A stretch of DNA of 64,000 nucleotides, from the NCBI GenBank assembly GCA_026120035.1, contig JALRME010000005.1, positions 496,001 through 560,000 of the forward strand, given 5' to 3'. The translations under genes were made by a program, and so were the position numbers. Shown piece after piece: positions 12,607-23,663 of this stretch (positions are counted from its first letter, which is position 1; each line of letters begins with the position of its first letter). The notes below the pieces were generated by a model. That model ran no database searches. It saw only the letters and a list, made by a program, of their open reading frames with translations, and had not been told where the DNA came from. The DNA comes from Coleophoma eucalyptorum. Its lineage: Eukaryota; Ascomycota; Leotiomycetes; Helotiales; Dermateaceae.

Positions 12607-15039
12607 TTAATCCTCGTCATCAGAGTCCGCGAACATATCTACTGCTCTTGGCCGGCGTCTCGGCTGACCAGGAAGAGGTAGTGGCTGTTTGACTGGTGGT
12701 GTAGCGGAGTCTTTGGTCTCTTCCTGTGGTGTGGGGGCTGGTGGTTCAGGAGGGGCTTGTTGCTCCTCCTCAACCATAGGCTCACCATCAATATCTTCCT
12801 CCATGGGTTCGCCATCCACGTCATCATCATCCTGCATAGGAACGCCATCAACATCTTCATCTTCATCCATGGGCTCACCATCCACATCCTCATCTTCCTC
12901 GATAGCCGGCGTAGATTTCTCTGATTCCGGGACGACTTCAACAGCCTTCCACTTCCCACGGCCTTTCTCCTTCTCAGTTTCCTCTTTCTTCTTAAATTCT
13001 GCCTCCTCATCACTTTTTAGCAATGGTGGCTCATTGAACATCTTGACAAAATGCTCCTGGCTCTCCTGTGGGAAAACACACCATCCTTCCCAAAGACTCA
13101 GCATGTTGCCTACACTCCGCCTCCACTTCTCTGCTCGTAAACGACCCCATTCCATCCGTTTTTCCATGCGGCCTAGCCGCTCGAAGACATGCCGTTGCTT
13201 TAGTGCTGTTTCAAAAAGCTGACGATAGCGCCAGGCGTGTCGCACACCTGAAGTAGAGGATGATGAGAGGATATCGGAAATTATGTAGATACCGATGAGA
13301 CATGCAGAACTAGTGTCTGTTTCTTGTTGTTCTTCATCTGCGCGATCATCTCCACTGTTGTCCTTCTCTTTATCCTTTCGGCGATCTGGGTTGGCGGAGG
13401 TATAGGCGAAGGGTTTTTCAATATTGGAGACGATAGCTTGGACTACTTCATCTGCTCCTCGCCCAGCGTGTGAGATGGCAAATGCTGTTACACGTGCTAC
13501 ATCTCCTTTGCGTAGCTTTCCTGTACTCGTAGGCAAACGTGATAGTAAATGCGTCAACTTTGCCTTTTCGAGCGGATTCAGATACACTTTTCCATCATCA
13601 GCAATACTGTTGGGATCGGGTGGTCCTCCACTATGATGATGTCTCCGAGCACCCTCATCTCCTGAGTCTTCGTCATCTGATGAGTTATATTCTGAATCAG
13701 ACACAAACTCGTCTAGTTGTGTAGTATACTCGTATGGTAGAGGCATATCTGGGGCCTTCCAAGCCGAGCTACCCTCAAATAAGGGTAAGTACTTCCCCTG
13801 CCCTCGACGAGTCTGAGTGCCAGTCAGAACTTCCCATAGTCGCCATCGATACCAAACACCGCCTAAACTTCTCGGATTCCAAAGCCATGCCCATTTCTCT
13901 TCCCTCTGTACATCTGGTCTGCTCATGAGAAGTGCTTCAAACTCGGGTCCGTGAGTAAGCAGTGATTCGATAACCTTGTGAATGAGCTTAAGCTCCTTGA
14001 TGTCCTGCGGCGGTTGAACAGGGACATGCAAAATTGGTCCACGATTGCCTTGGCCCGGACCACTAGGTGCATAAGACGTGGGAGGTGCATAACCACGCTG
14101 ATGTGTCGGCGGGGCATGTCCTCTTCCAGCTGGTGCCACAGGAACAGGTTTTGCCCCGAATGGTTGTGAAGCACCTGAACTTCCCAGAGATGGTACCGGA
14201 GCTCCGACAGATATTGCAGCAGATGAAAGATGACGGTGCAATGAGAGATAATAACCATAGCCAAGGTACCTATTCTGCAAGCTGTTTACCGCAGCGTCGA
14301 TATCGTTCGCAGCAGTGTCACTAGCTAGAGTAACAATTGCAGACAAGGATTTCCGCTCTGAATAGGTGCCTGGTCCTGATGGAGGCAGTATTCGAACAGC
14401 ATCTACTGTCAGGCTAGCAGGCATAAGAGCTTTGATCACGGCTGGCGAAGTAGTAGGGGGCAGTGAAGCCAGACGCAATGTTGGTTTCGCAACAGCTTTA
14501 TCTTCTGCTCTATCTAGCTTCTCATCCTCATCATCCGAAGTCTTCAAAGCCTTGAAAGGTGGTGAAGGACGGTCGTAATCGTCAAAGGCCAACAGCCCTC
14601 TGTCATCTCTCCTGCGCTCGTGTTGGAATGTCTCATGCGATCTCTTCTTCGAAAGACTCATAGGCGGGGGTCCCAAGCTCCCAGGTCCACTCATGAGCGC
14701 TCCTCTGCCAGCTCCAAAGCCTCTGCCACCACCAGGACCCGTCGGCAACGAAGATGATGATGTAAAATGGCGTTTTGGAGGTCCAGAGAATCCGGCATTG
14801 CCAAATCTGCCATTGTCCTGGACACCATACCCATGGTCACCACCGCTGGGGACATCCTCATCATCGAAAGACTTCACAAAGTCCTCGAGAACCGCGGCGG
14901 TCTCTGCTTCTTCGCGCAAGCGTTTAGCTTCGGCTTCGGCTTTCTGGCGCTCGAATAGCGATTTTTTGGTCGGGGCCTGTAGCTTGTGATCGACCTCAGG
15001 GAACTCCTTCATCTTTTTCTCCTTCTTATTCTCGGCCAT
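12607..15039 (-). CDS. U2 snRNP-associated SURP/CID domain protein (U2SURP/SR140-like)
   Basis: Nuclear splicing factor associated with the U2 snRNP. The gene has a single uninterrupted exon of 810 codons. The Lys/Glu-rich N-terminus (FERQKAEAEAKRLREE) is typical of the family. A degenerate RRM lies at about residues 195-285 (TLRLASLPP to GYGYYLSLHRHL). A SURP module lies at about 355-410 (LKLIHKVIESLLTHGPEFE, then KWAWLWNP). A CID-type domain, which in relatives binds the RNA polymerase II tail or protein partners, lies at about 485-655 (NPLEKAKLTHLLSRLPTST, then SACLIGIYIISDIL). The C-terminal tail is acidic, with repeats of the form DVDGEPM. The start is the first ATG (MAENKKEKKMKEF). The 3' end faces the seipin gene 228 bp away. 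Confidence 0.88.
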   Translation of the reverse strand: MAENKKEKKMKEFPEVDHKLQAPTKKSLFERQKAEAEAKRLREEAETAAVLEDFVKSFDDEDVPSGGDHGYGVQDNGRFGNAGFSGPPKRHFTSSSSLPTGPGGGRGFGAGRGALMSGPGSLGPPPMSLSKKRSHETFQHERRRDDRGLLAFDDYDRPSPPFKALKTSDDEDEKLDRAEDKAVAKPTLRLASLPPTTSPAVIKALMPASLTVDAVRILPPSGPGTYSERKSLSAIVTLASDTAANDIDAAVNSLQNRYLGYGYYLSLHRHLSSAAISVGAPVPSLGSSGASQPFGAKPVPVAPAGRGHAPPTHQRGYAPPTSYAPSGPGQGNRGPILHVPVQPPQDIKELKLIHKVIESLLTHGPEFEALLMSRPDVQREEKWAWLWNPRSLGGVWYRWRLWEVLTGTQTRRGQGKYLPLFEGSSAWKAPDMPLPYEYTTQLDEFVSDSEYNSSDDEDSGDEGARRHHHSGGPPDPNSIADDGKVYLNPLEKAKLTHLLSRLPTSTGKLRKGDVARVTAFAISHAGRGADEVVQAIVSNIEKPFAYTSANPDRRKDKEKDNSGDDRADEEQQETDTSSACLIGIYIISDILSSSSTSGVRHAWRYRQLFETALKQRHVFERLGRMEKRMEWGRLRAEKWRRSVGNMLSLWEGWCVFPQESQEHFVKMFNEPPLLKSDEEAEFKKKEETEKEKGRGKWKAVEVVPESEKSTPAIEEDEDVDGEPMDEDEDVDGVPMQDDDDVDGEPMEEDIDGEPMVEEEQQAPPEPPAPTPQEETKDSATPPVKQPLPLPGQPRRRPRAVDMFADSDDED
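12770..12906 (-). repeat. Acidic DVDGEPM coding repeat in the U2SURP-like gene
   Basis: In-frame imperfect repeat coding for several copies of D-V-D-G-E/V-P-M separated by Glu/Asp runs. The DNA copies are similar to each other but not identical, so length differences between strains would be expected. Confidence 0.75.
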
Positions 15040-15413
15040 GGTTAATGTGCGAGCGAACTCAATTGCGCACCGTTATTATCGTGGTTGATGCATTGGAATT
15101 GGTTGTTGTTGGTATGGAGTGGTGGGACCGACCTTGAGGTTCTGGAGCCTCGTCGCGAAAGAAGGTCTGCACTGCAGGTTAATAATATGCCGTCTGCTTA
15201 AACGATCCTTGTCTGCGGCTCTCCACAATCCACGATAACATCACACCATACCCCACCCTTACGTGTATTTTTTACCCTACAGCGCAACTCTCAGGTAGGT
15301 CAATTGATGCAAAGTGAGCAGTTCGAGTGGGCTTCTCCTTCTGGTCTTATGTTCTAGTATATATACCTAAGTCCTGTCTCTTTTTCGCTTCAATCTCTTA
15401 TTCATTTGTCGCA
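15040..15413. promoter_or_regulatory. Divergent promoter region U2SURP-like / FAD oxidase
   Basis: A 374 bp spacer between divergent start codons. A TATATATA element at 15358-15365 lies 49 bp before the oxidase ATG and could be its TATA box or part of its leader. No further gene seen. Confidence 0.45.
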
Positions 15414-16763
15414 ATGGCTTCCAATCCACCACCGTCTTCCGTCCTGATCGTTGGCTCGGGCGTGTTCGGACTCAGCACAGCATACTCACTTGCACAATCT
15501 CCACGCTACAGCTCTACCAAGATCACAGTAATTGACCGGTCACCATTCCCATCTGCAGACGGATCCAGCGTTGACTCATCACGAATCATCCGCGCCGACT
15601 ACAGCGATGTGGCATACGCTGCACTGGCAGCAGCAGCCCAAGAAGAATGGCGCAAGCAAGGGCCCAAGGACCTTGGAGGAAACGGACGCTACACAGAGAG
15701 TGGATTAGCACTTGTAGCCAACGAGGGGGAGCATGGAGAGTACTATGTGCGGCATAGTTTTGAGAACATTAAGGCGCTCATGGCGCAGAGTGGTGACCGT
15801 GATGGGTTTGAGGAATTAAAGGGCAGCGAGGCTATCAAGCAGTGTGTGGGGATCGGCGGCAGCACTGGAACATGGGGTTATATCAATAAGAGAAGTGGAT
15901 GGGCGAATGCAGAAGAAGCAATGAAGTGGCTACGACAGAAAGTCGAAGAAACAGGCCGAGTAAACTTCATTCACGGCGAGGTTGCACGACTCTTAAAATC
16001 CGCCTCGTCCTCCGGCAAAAATAAGAAGAAAGTCACTGGCATCCAGCTCACCAATAACACCATCATAACCGCAGACCTCACCATCCTCGCAACCGGAGCA
16101 TGGACCAGCAAGCTCGTGAATCTCAATGGCCGCGCAACAGCGACCGGCCAAGCCATAGTATACATGGACATCACGCCTCAGGAGCAAGAAGCGTTGTCGA
16201 AGATGCCAGTTCTACTAAACATGAGCACGGGGATGTTCATAATCCCGCCCACAGGGAACGTCCTCAAGATCGCACGCCATGGATTCGGATACACGAACCC
16301 AGTCAAGATCCAAAACCCAGATGTAGAAGAGGAGGATATCATCGAGACGTCGTTGCCGCTGACTACACACGATGAACCAAACCTCGTCGTTCCGGCTGAG
16401 GGTATCCAGGCTTGTCGGAAGGCGCTGAGAGAGATGATCCCTTCACTGGGCGAGCGGCCTTTCAAGCAGTCCCGCATATGCTGGTATACCGATACGCCAG
16501 TGGGTGATTTCTTGATCACCTATCACCCGGAATTCGAGGGCCTGTTCTTAGCTACAGGTGGAAGTGGGCATGGGTTTAAATTCCTCTCTGTCATTGGAGA
16601 TGCTATTGTTGATTGTGTGGACGGAAGATGTAGAAGTGAGTTTGTGGAGAAGTGGGCTTGGCCAAAGAACGTAGTCGCAGATGTTGTCACGCAAGATGGC
16701 AGCCGTGGTGGACCATCTGGTATGGTTCTAAAGCGTGAAATGCAGAAGGGGAGCAAGATCTAA
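15414..16763 (+). CDS. FAD-dependent oxidoreductase, sarcosine/fructosyl amino acid/saccharopine oxidase family
   Basis: Flavoenzyme of the DAO superfamily that oxidises secondary amines or N-alkyl amino acids to imines, giving H2O2. Single exon, 449 residues. The Rossmann motif VGSGVFGLSTAY is at residues 13-24 (GxGxxG at 14-19), followed by an acidic strand end (VIDRSPF). SSRIIRADYSD near residue 60 is the family substrate-pocket region. CWYTDTP at about 356 carries the Cys that in monomeric sarcosine oxidase and fructosyl amine oxidases binds FAD covalently, and GGSGHGFKF is the final FAD-contact motif. The frame is open upstream to 15327, but that sequence contains the TATATATA element, so the first ATG at 15414 is preferred. 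The substrate (sarcosine, saccharopine, fructosyl amino acid) cannot be assigned. No clear peroxisomal tripeptide; the C-terminus is GSKI. Confidence 0.85.
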   Translation: MASNPPPSSVLIVGSGVFGLSTAYSLAQSPRYSSTKITVIDRSPFPSADGSSVDSSRIIRADYSDVAYAALAAAAQEEWRKQGPKDLGGNGRYTESGLALVANEGEHGEYYVRHSFENIKALMAQSGDRDGFEELKGSEAIKQCVGIGGSTGTWGYINKRSGWANAEEAMKWLRQKVEETGRVNFIHGEVARLLKSASSSGKNKKKVTGIQLTNNTIITADLTILATGAWTSKLVNLNGRATATGQAIVYMDITPQEQEALSKMPVLLNMSTGMFIIPPTGNVLKIARHGFGYTNPVKIQNPDVEEEDIIETSLPLTTHDEPNLVVPAEGIQACRKALREMIPSLGERPFKQSRICWYTDTPVGDFLITYHPEFEGLFLATGGSGHGFKFLSVIGDAIVDCVDGRCRSEFVEKWAWPKNVVADVVTQDGSRGGPSGMVLKREMQKGSKI

Positions 16764-17499
16764 ATCAAGACATACAAGACATAGACATTATGCATCACAT
16801 AAGTATAAATACTCATCACATCATATCAAAATAGAGAATCAATATATATATCATCGTGGTTGATTGATCTATCTGAGAACAAATCTACGACAGACCAACG
16901 CCAAGCTGATCAAGTTTCGCAGAAATCCATCCACTACTAGTCATCAGTGAAATCGGAAAGCAGGGAACTGCCACCACGAATTAGTAAGGCCAGCTAGACA
17001 TTCAACCCGTTGTGTCTGCTGCCATGTAAAGTGTATATCTTGCTGCGTAACCCCCTCTGATGTTTCCCATAAGGGAAATAAGGTCAGAATTTTTCTGACT
17101 ACCCACTGAAACGAACTGTCATACCGAAGCAAATTAGGACGGCATCTTCGACCTGCGCACATGCCATCGCGAAGCAGAGGTGTGCAATCTATGTTCTGAT
17201 GTAAACAAAGCAGACAATGCTTGAGCCCACAAATGTAGAGCCTTCCAAGCTCTTTCCATAAAACGCCGGTTGCAATGCATAAAAGGGACAATGGGACAAT
17301 GTGGTGACTACCGCAAGACGTAATGAATTGTCAAGACAGTTCGTGATGGACGTCAACCAACTGTCAAGGCTTTTGAAATGTTCGTGATTTCGTGAGATCG
17401 AGTAGTTGTACAATATGATATTTGTTTGGGAGTTGAGACACGAATAATGGAGGGAGTAAGTGTGATCGAACCACTGATGCAATCGAGTCCAAAGACTGA
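16764..17499. other. Convergent intergenic region, FAD oxidase / TBP
   Basis: A 736 bp stretch between two 3' ends. It has AT-rich 3' UTR-like sequence just after 16763. Two overlapping minus-strand frames (16944-17291 and 17189-17482) have no recognisable domain and are probably chance ORFs. Confidence 0.5.
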
Positions 17500-18433
17500 T
17501 TAGACTTTCTTGAAATCTAGAAAGGAATGTCAGTAAAAGTTTCTGGTGTAACGGTTGATGATAGGCTTACCTTGAAGCACAGGGTAGATCATCTCGAAGG
17601 CTTGGTAAATCTCCTCACGGACTTTTGCACCGGTCAAGACAATCTTTCCACTGACGAAGATCAAGAGGACAATCTTAGGCTTAATCATTCGGTAGATAAG
17701 ACCCGGAAACAACTCAGGCTCGTAAGAGCTGAAATTGTGATGGCGGGATGCAAGACCTTCAAGTCGAATGGGGAACTTAATGTCACAAGAGCCAACAATG
17801 TTCTGTATCTTGAAGTCGGTGAACTTGGCGTTGAAACCGAGCTTCTGAATGATACGAGCATATTTTCGCGACGCAAGCTTCGAGTCGTCCTCTGACTTGG
17901 CACCAGTAACAACCATCTTGCCAGAGGCGAAGATCAAAGCAGTAGTCTTGGGCTCACGGATACGCATGATAACAGCGGCAAAACGCTGCGATGGTTAGCA
18001 GAGTACAGTGGATTCACCTAGAGTCAGCAAGTACCTTTGGGTTGTATTCAGCGTTTCTGGCATGAAGGGCGATCGTCTTGAGATCCAAACGGCAATCGAG
18101 ATTGACCGTGGCAACGATGTTTCTTATGCAAGATAAGCCTCATGTATTTAAGATGAGGCAGAAGGGGGATACATACTGCAAGGTAGGAACAATACCAGAC
18201 ACACCCTGCGTCGCGCCAGGAGTCGCAGCAGGAGTAGCGGGTGTCACCCCATTGCCATTCTGAGCACCTTGCTGTTGACCGTTCAACTGACCATTCTTCT
18301 GACCGTTCTGCTTGTCTGCCTCAGATGAAGGAGGAGTCAAGTCGCCAGCACCACCTGGGAAGGACAGAGAACCTGGTGCAATGAAGTTCTTAGCCTGGAC
18401 GGCCGTCGAAGGATGTGTTTGTATTGACTCCAT
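17500..18433 (-). CDS. SPT15: TATA-binding protein (TBP), TFIID subunit
   Basis: General transcription factor that binds the TATA box and nucleates initiation by RNA polymerases I, II and III. Exons complement(17500..17516, 17571..17985, 18035..18122, 18177..18433) give 258 residues. The N-terminal about 80 residues are non-conserved, rich in Gln, Asn, Gly and Thr. The two saddle repeats follow: [20 protein letters not shown], then [20 protein letters not shown], and in the second repeat [19 protein letters not shown]. The ending DFKKV is encoded by a 17-nt final exon after an intron at 17517-17570; without that splice the frame reads into a short false tail. The start is the first ATG in the open frame (MESIQTHPS). 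All four exons sum to whole codons. Confidence 0.96.
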
Positions 18434-19375
18434 CTTGAAAGACGATGTGCACTCCGAGCGGAGAGGGTTGTTTTTGGATGAGCAGGTCTGTTGGGAGATG
18501 TCAGACGGAAGCAAGGTATGCGAAGGGTTGAGCTTCGTAGAGGTGATGCGAGGTGAGATGGATGTTTCTTCGAGTATGCGACTCGACGAGGCTGAAGGTG
18601 ATGAAGGTGATGAAGATGATGATGGAAAAGGATATGCGCGCCGAGAGGGGTTTGTCGTACCGTTTGTGGGAGATAAACAACTCAATGTCTCCCCTACAGT
18701 CTCTGCTCGACGAGATCTAATCGACGTGGATCTATTGACCGCGACCGACAATGGTTATGGAAGAGGTAGGATGGATCAAAGGGCACAAGAGTCAAGAATG
18801 CGACAAGGTCTGCGCAAATAGACTGTCGCACGATGACCGGATAGGAGAGCGTGAACTGGCTTGCGCGCGCAAGACGATGAGATTACTTTGGGCGAAGCGA
18901 TGTACAGTCCGCACTCCGCTTTCTTCTTCACTCGGGAAATGAATGTAGTGTCGACTACAGGGGCACGGTGATCTGCGCGCGCTGTATTGACAGTGGAAGT
19001 TGAGAAAGTTGGATCGGAAGGAAGTTATCGCGGAGTTCGCTTAGAGACACTTTCAGAGGCCGAGAGGTCTTCAAAGGCAAGTGCGAAGGCTCTCTTATAT
19101 ATCCGTGAAAAGACCCACTTTTTCCCTCGCTCAGTGCCACTCCGTTGTGCACCAACAAAGCACGCTAAGGCCGCTTTGGGAGCAGGCTGGGGTTCAAGGT
19201 TTCATCGGAGCAATAGGAGAAGATAAGGGTTATGACCAAAATATGCTACTGTACACGACCATTCAACCAGCTCTGGCGCGCTGGCTTGCACTGGGCTGTA
19301 TGGTACCGCGCCGTGAGTGCATGAGCAAATCCATTCTTTGCGGACTGCGAAAGAGACATCATCGCAACGGCGCCA

Positions 19376-19420
19376 GCCTTTCGCCTTTTGCCTTTTGCCT
19401 TTTGCCTTTCGTCTTTCGCC
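19376..19420. repeat. GCCTTTT tandem repeat, copy 1
   Basis: Tandem 7-mers GCCTTTT degenerating to GCCTTTCG. A second, related tract lies about 1.06 kb downstream at 20432-20476. Confidence 0.8.
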
Positions 19421-20431
19421 TCTCTGCTCTGTTTCCCATGCGCCCTCCCCCATGCACGCGATAACCGTCGCGATGCACACCCGCATCGCGTCAAGAGCAC
19501 CCCATCGGCAAAGGGCCAAGGAGCGGGCGACCGATAGACAAGAATGCTCCCCCTGAGCATGCATCACGTATCTAGTTTTCTGCCGTGTCCCCTTTGCCCC
19601 CTTTGTTTCTCCCCGTCTCCTCTGTCCATGCTCGTCCCGTTGTCGCTCACAACAGAGTAGCACAGCCGATGGACTCACCGAGTGTTGCCAGTAGGATGCA
19701 GTGAGTAGGGATATCGGTGCTGAGCGACTTTTCGCGAGAATCCAACAAGGCTGGAGGAAAGACACGATGGAGCACAAAATGAGTGGCTGCGAGTGGTGCA
19801 AGGAGACTCCTGGACTGCATCATGACTCACCTTGACTGCCGAGCGTGCTGACTGGCCGACCGAGATCCCAGAGTGGTTACGGTACAACCCTCGCAAAGCC
19901 TTCGGTCTACGAGGCGAAGGCAAGGCAAGGCAAAAAAAGGCTTGTCAAGAGTCCGCGAAGAGTCAAGAAAGACTCGAGTTGGGGATCGCGAACGGAAGAA
20001 CGCTCGAGTTGGTGATAAAATTGAGAGAAGCTGCTTTTCGTCGCTCGCCATGACGCCATGTGTCCTGTTCTCATCCATCATGCAAAGAAGAAAAAAAGAA
20101 CAACAAAAATCCGATCTTGTGAAACTGGCCACATGTCATCCATCCCGCGAATAACACCTTCTCTCCTCCTTCCAACGCGCGTCCGTTCCAGTGTTGAGTC
20201 TCGACAATGCGTTGCGTTGCGTTCAGTCGGTCTGGGACGCTTGGGTGAAATTTCGTACGAGGCTTTATCGGGCTCTGACTGGTTGCAGCCTCCCGAAGGA
20301 CGAAGCCGGAGATGCGCCAAGTGTCTAGAAAAAACGAGAAGAAAAGTCAAGCTTGGAGCCTGAGCGCTTAGCTCCGCTCCGTCACATGCTCCGGCGAGGA
20401 ATGGGATCTTTCGTTCGTTGATTGCCGTTTT

Positions 20432-20476
20432 GGCTTTGCCTCTTGGCCTTTTGCCTTTTGCCTTTCGCCTTTCGAT
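20432..20476. repeat. GCCTTTT tandem repeat, copy 2
   Basis: Same pyrimidine-rich unit and same strand sense as the tract at 19376-19420, sharing the string GCCTTTTGCCTTTCG. Confidence 0.8.
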
Positions 20477-21639
20477 ATTTCATTACTCGCTACGCCAAAC
20501 TAAACTCTCCTACTCATATGCCCACTCCCTTGCTCTCTCCTCTGCGTTAGTAGCCGGTATGGAGTAATGCTCCCCACGTCGCTGCATGCATGATGGGAGC
20601 AAGAGCTGCCTGCATCTTCCAGGATCTGAGATCTGATCCGTCAAGTCAACCGCGCGCTTAAGCTGCGCGATGCAGGCTTGCTCATGCACCCGATCTAGAA
20701 ATGCACTTTCTTATCACTTTTCGACACAAACGGACAGACTTGCATGCAGTTTAGACTATTGAAGGTTTGTGGTTGGTTTCGTCCTTTCTTCTTTATTTGT
20801 TTATTTATCTCTCGCTTTTGCCTTTGTTCTTGAAATGCATAAACATCGCAACACCTTGAATGAACTGGAATTCCTAAAAATCCAATGTAATATCAAATCG
20901 CAATCCCTCACATAATTTTCCTTATTGAGGTTCACCTCACTCCCGCCACAATCCTCTATAAGGTTCTAGTAGTTCAGGGAAAAAAACCCCTTACTACTAC
21001 CAATTCCCCAATTGCTGAAATCCATCAAGACAGATCAACACAAAAATACGAATGTTTTGACAGTTCAACTGCCACATCCACCCCCCCCCTTTGCCCCTTC
21101 CCCCACACCCCACACACACCCATCCCCAATCGAGCTGTCAGTTCACGCCCATGAAACAGATTTACCATACTGTACCTAGTCCTTCCCCCTCAACTTTAAA
21201 TTCCCGACGATGGTGCCCAGATTCTGATCAATATTACGCGAACGTAACCATGCTCGGGAGAGCTTGCCGATTGGCATTGGTTTGCTTCATACCACCGAAA
21301 GGGGGGCTTTCGCATAGGCCCTATTCTAGTAGTTGTTCTGCGTGGCCCGGACGCATCCTGTGGGGAGAAAGGCGAACGGCAAAATTAAGAAATTTAAGTC
21401 TAAAAGAGAAGAAGGTTGTGGCCCCGCCGCATGTGTATAGGTAGACAAGACGCTTCAACTTTACTCAGAACTGGAGATACAAGTCCACGGCTTGGTATGA
21501 TCCGAATGGGATCTAGTAGATTGCAGTCCGATAGAGCAAGCTGTATATTCATGGGACGGAGGTCAAAGATTAAGCACACGAGCTTGTATATTCTGCTCTA
21601 GCTGAAGCATTGTACAATAATGGTTCCTCCACTCTAAGC

Positions 21640-23663
21640 TCACGTCATGAAATATTTAGGTCCCTCACCACCTTGGGGTGTGCTCCAGTTGATATCTACT
21701 CCAAATGTTAGCTATTTGCACAAAACACGGCTCAAAGAGACTAAACATACCTTGATCTGGAACCTTGATGTCACAAGTCTTACAATGGATACAGCTACGA
21801 AGCGGTATTAGCTCAGACAACCTAGTGCACCGTAGAGTGAGTGATGAGGGAGACTTACTTCTGAGAATTAATCTGAAATCGAACACCGATATCCTTGGAT
21901 TCATCTTCCACGTATTCGTACACACCAGCAGGGCAGAATCGATTTTCGATGCCCTTATATTTCGGCCACTCCATTTGAGCGTGCTTTTCCCAGTCCTTCA
22001 CCTGCAAATGAACAGGTTGGTCCTCTTCATGATTCGTGCCTGTTCGGCTGACACTTGTCAAAATGTCGAAACTGATCTTCCCATCCGGTTTATCATATAC
22101 GATCTTCTCGCACTCGTCAGCCGTTTTGGTGGCCGATGCATCAGTGCCCTTGTGTGCAAGCGTCCACGGGACTTTACCCTTGAGGACAAATGCCTCGAGT
22201 CCGGAGTACATAACACCTCCGTAAAGCTTCAAAGGTGTATGGAACGAAGGCCGCATGTTTCGCACCTCCTTCAACTCCTTCCAAATAAACGACTTGCGGA
22301 GTGAATCTTCGTAGTCGTACAGGAAGAGAGTACCTTCCTGGTTACCGTCAAGTGCATTCCAGGTTGCTTCTGCAGCGAGCATTCCGGACTTCATAGCTGT
22401 ATGCGTCCCTTTGATCTTTGGGACGTTTAGAAACCCAGCTGTGTCTCCAATCAAAGCCCCTCCGGGAAATGCAACCTTGGGTATCGATTGGAAACCACCC
22501 TCATTGAGAGCTCTAGCACCGTAAGATATGCATTTTCCACCTTCAAGAACAGACTTGTAGAGTGGGTGATGTTTCATCTTTTGAAATTCGCCGTACGGTG
22601 ATAGCCATGGATTGGGATAGTCGAGACCAACAACAAGTCCAATACTTACTAGATTGTCATCGAAATGATACATAAAGCCACCACCATAAGTATCGGCCTT
22701 CAGAGGATATCCCATTGAGTGGACAATTTCACCTTTCTTGAACTTTTCGGGTTGAACTTCCCAGACTTCTTTGATTCCCAACCCGTAGGTTTGTGGCTGG
22801 CTGTCCCGTCGTAGGTCGAATTTCTTAATGACCTGCTTTGTCAGACTTCCGTGGCAACCTTCAGCAAAGAGGGTGATCTTGGCATGGAATTCCATTCCCC
22901 TCTCAAAGCTGTCCTTTGCCTTTCCAGTCCTTGAAACACCCAAGTCATTGGTGGCAACTCCCATGACAGACCCGTCCGACTTGTATAGAACCTCCGAGGC
23001 AGCAAATCCAGGATAAACCTCGACACCAATTTCCTCTGCTCGTTCTCCAAGCCATCTTGTAAACTGGTTCAAGCTTACAATGTAGTTACCATGGTTGTTC
23101 ATCTGCGGCGGTGCAGGTATGGGAATCGCGCTGTTCTTCGTAAGGAAACGCATCTTGTCGCCGGCGGCGGGCGTGACATGTTCGAATCTATTTTCATTGT
23201 CTTCTGCCAACCAGTCCGGTATGAGCTCGTTGATAGCTGTCGGTTCAATGACAGCTCCCGAAAGAATATGTGCGCCTATCTCACCCGCCTTCTCGAGCAG
23301 CAGAACTCGGAAGTCCTCATTTCCAGCTTCGTTGGCGAGCTGTTTCAGTCGAATGGCTGCACTGAGTCCTGCAGGTCCTCCGCCGACGATGCAGACATCA
23401 ACCTCATCGTTTTCTCGCTCGACGCTTTTAGGATCAAAATCTTCGTCGACATCGGCGAAGGAGCGAGGAATTGAAACGGAGAAGGATCGTCGCTGGCTAG
23501 AAGGGATTTGAGAAAGAGAGATGGAGCGGCGAGTGGAGATAAGTGAGGAGGGGCAAGTTTGGAAACGGGGAGCGAGTCGAGAGGAATTGGTTGAAACTCG
23601 GAGAGGAAATCGCCTGGCCAGGTTCCGCTGCAAAGCGGCAGTAACAGATAATGATGAAGCCAT
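21640..23663 (-). CDS. CIR2: Electron transfer flavoprotein-ubiquinone oxidoreductase, mitochondrial
   Basis: Inner mitochondrial membrane enzyme passing electrons from ETF to ubiquinone (human ETFDH, yeast Cir2). Exons complement(21640..21695, 21751..21794, 21859..23663) give 634 residues, close to human ETFDH (617). The first about 75 residues are Arg/Ser-rich and look like a mitochondrial targeting peptide. The FAD motif is VDVCIVGGGPAGLSAAIRL; LLLEKAGEIGAHILSGAVIE and GGALIGDTAGFLNVPKIKG are family signatures. The 4Fe-4S cluster ligands are a Cys in RFCPAGVYEY and three in NCIHCKTCDIK. That second cluster motif lies in the 44-nt exon 2, so ignoring the 64-nt intron at 21795-21858 would remove the cluster. 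The protein ends GPKYFMT. The start is the first ATG (MASSLSVTA); the frame is open further upstream but has no ATG there. Confidence 0.95.

Larger units (their letters stand above)
18434..21639. other. Long upstream region of TBP, gene-free
   Basis: 3.2 kb between the TBP start and the end of the ETF-QO gene (both on the minus strand). It has many short frames on both strands but none with a domain or a convincing splice chain. It contains two pyrimidine-rich GCCTTTT repeat tracts, a C9-10 run near 21080 and Cys/Pro-poor chance ORFs. The half next to 18434 probably includes the TBP 5' leader and promoter. Confidence 0.5.

Noticed and set aside
17461..17530. tRNA B-box-like GGTTCGATCAC on the minus strand
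   Set aside because: No matching A box or cloverleaf, and it overlaps the last exon and 3' end of TBP.
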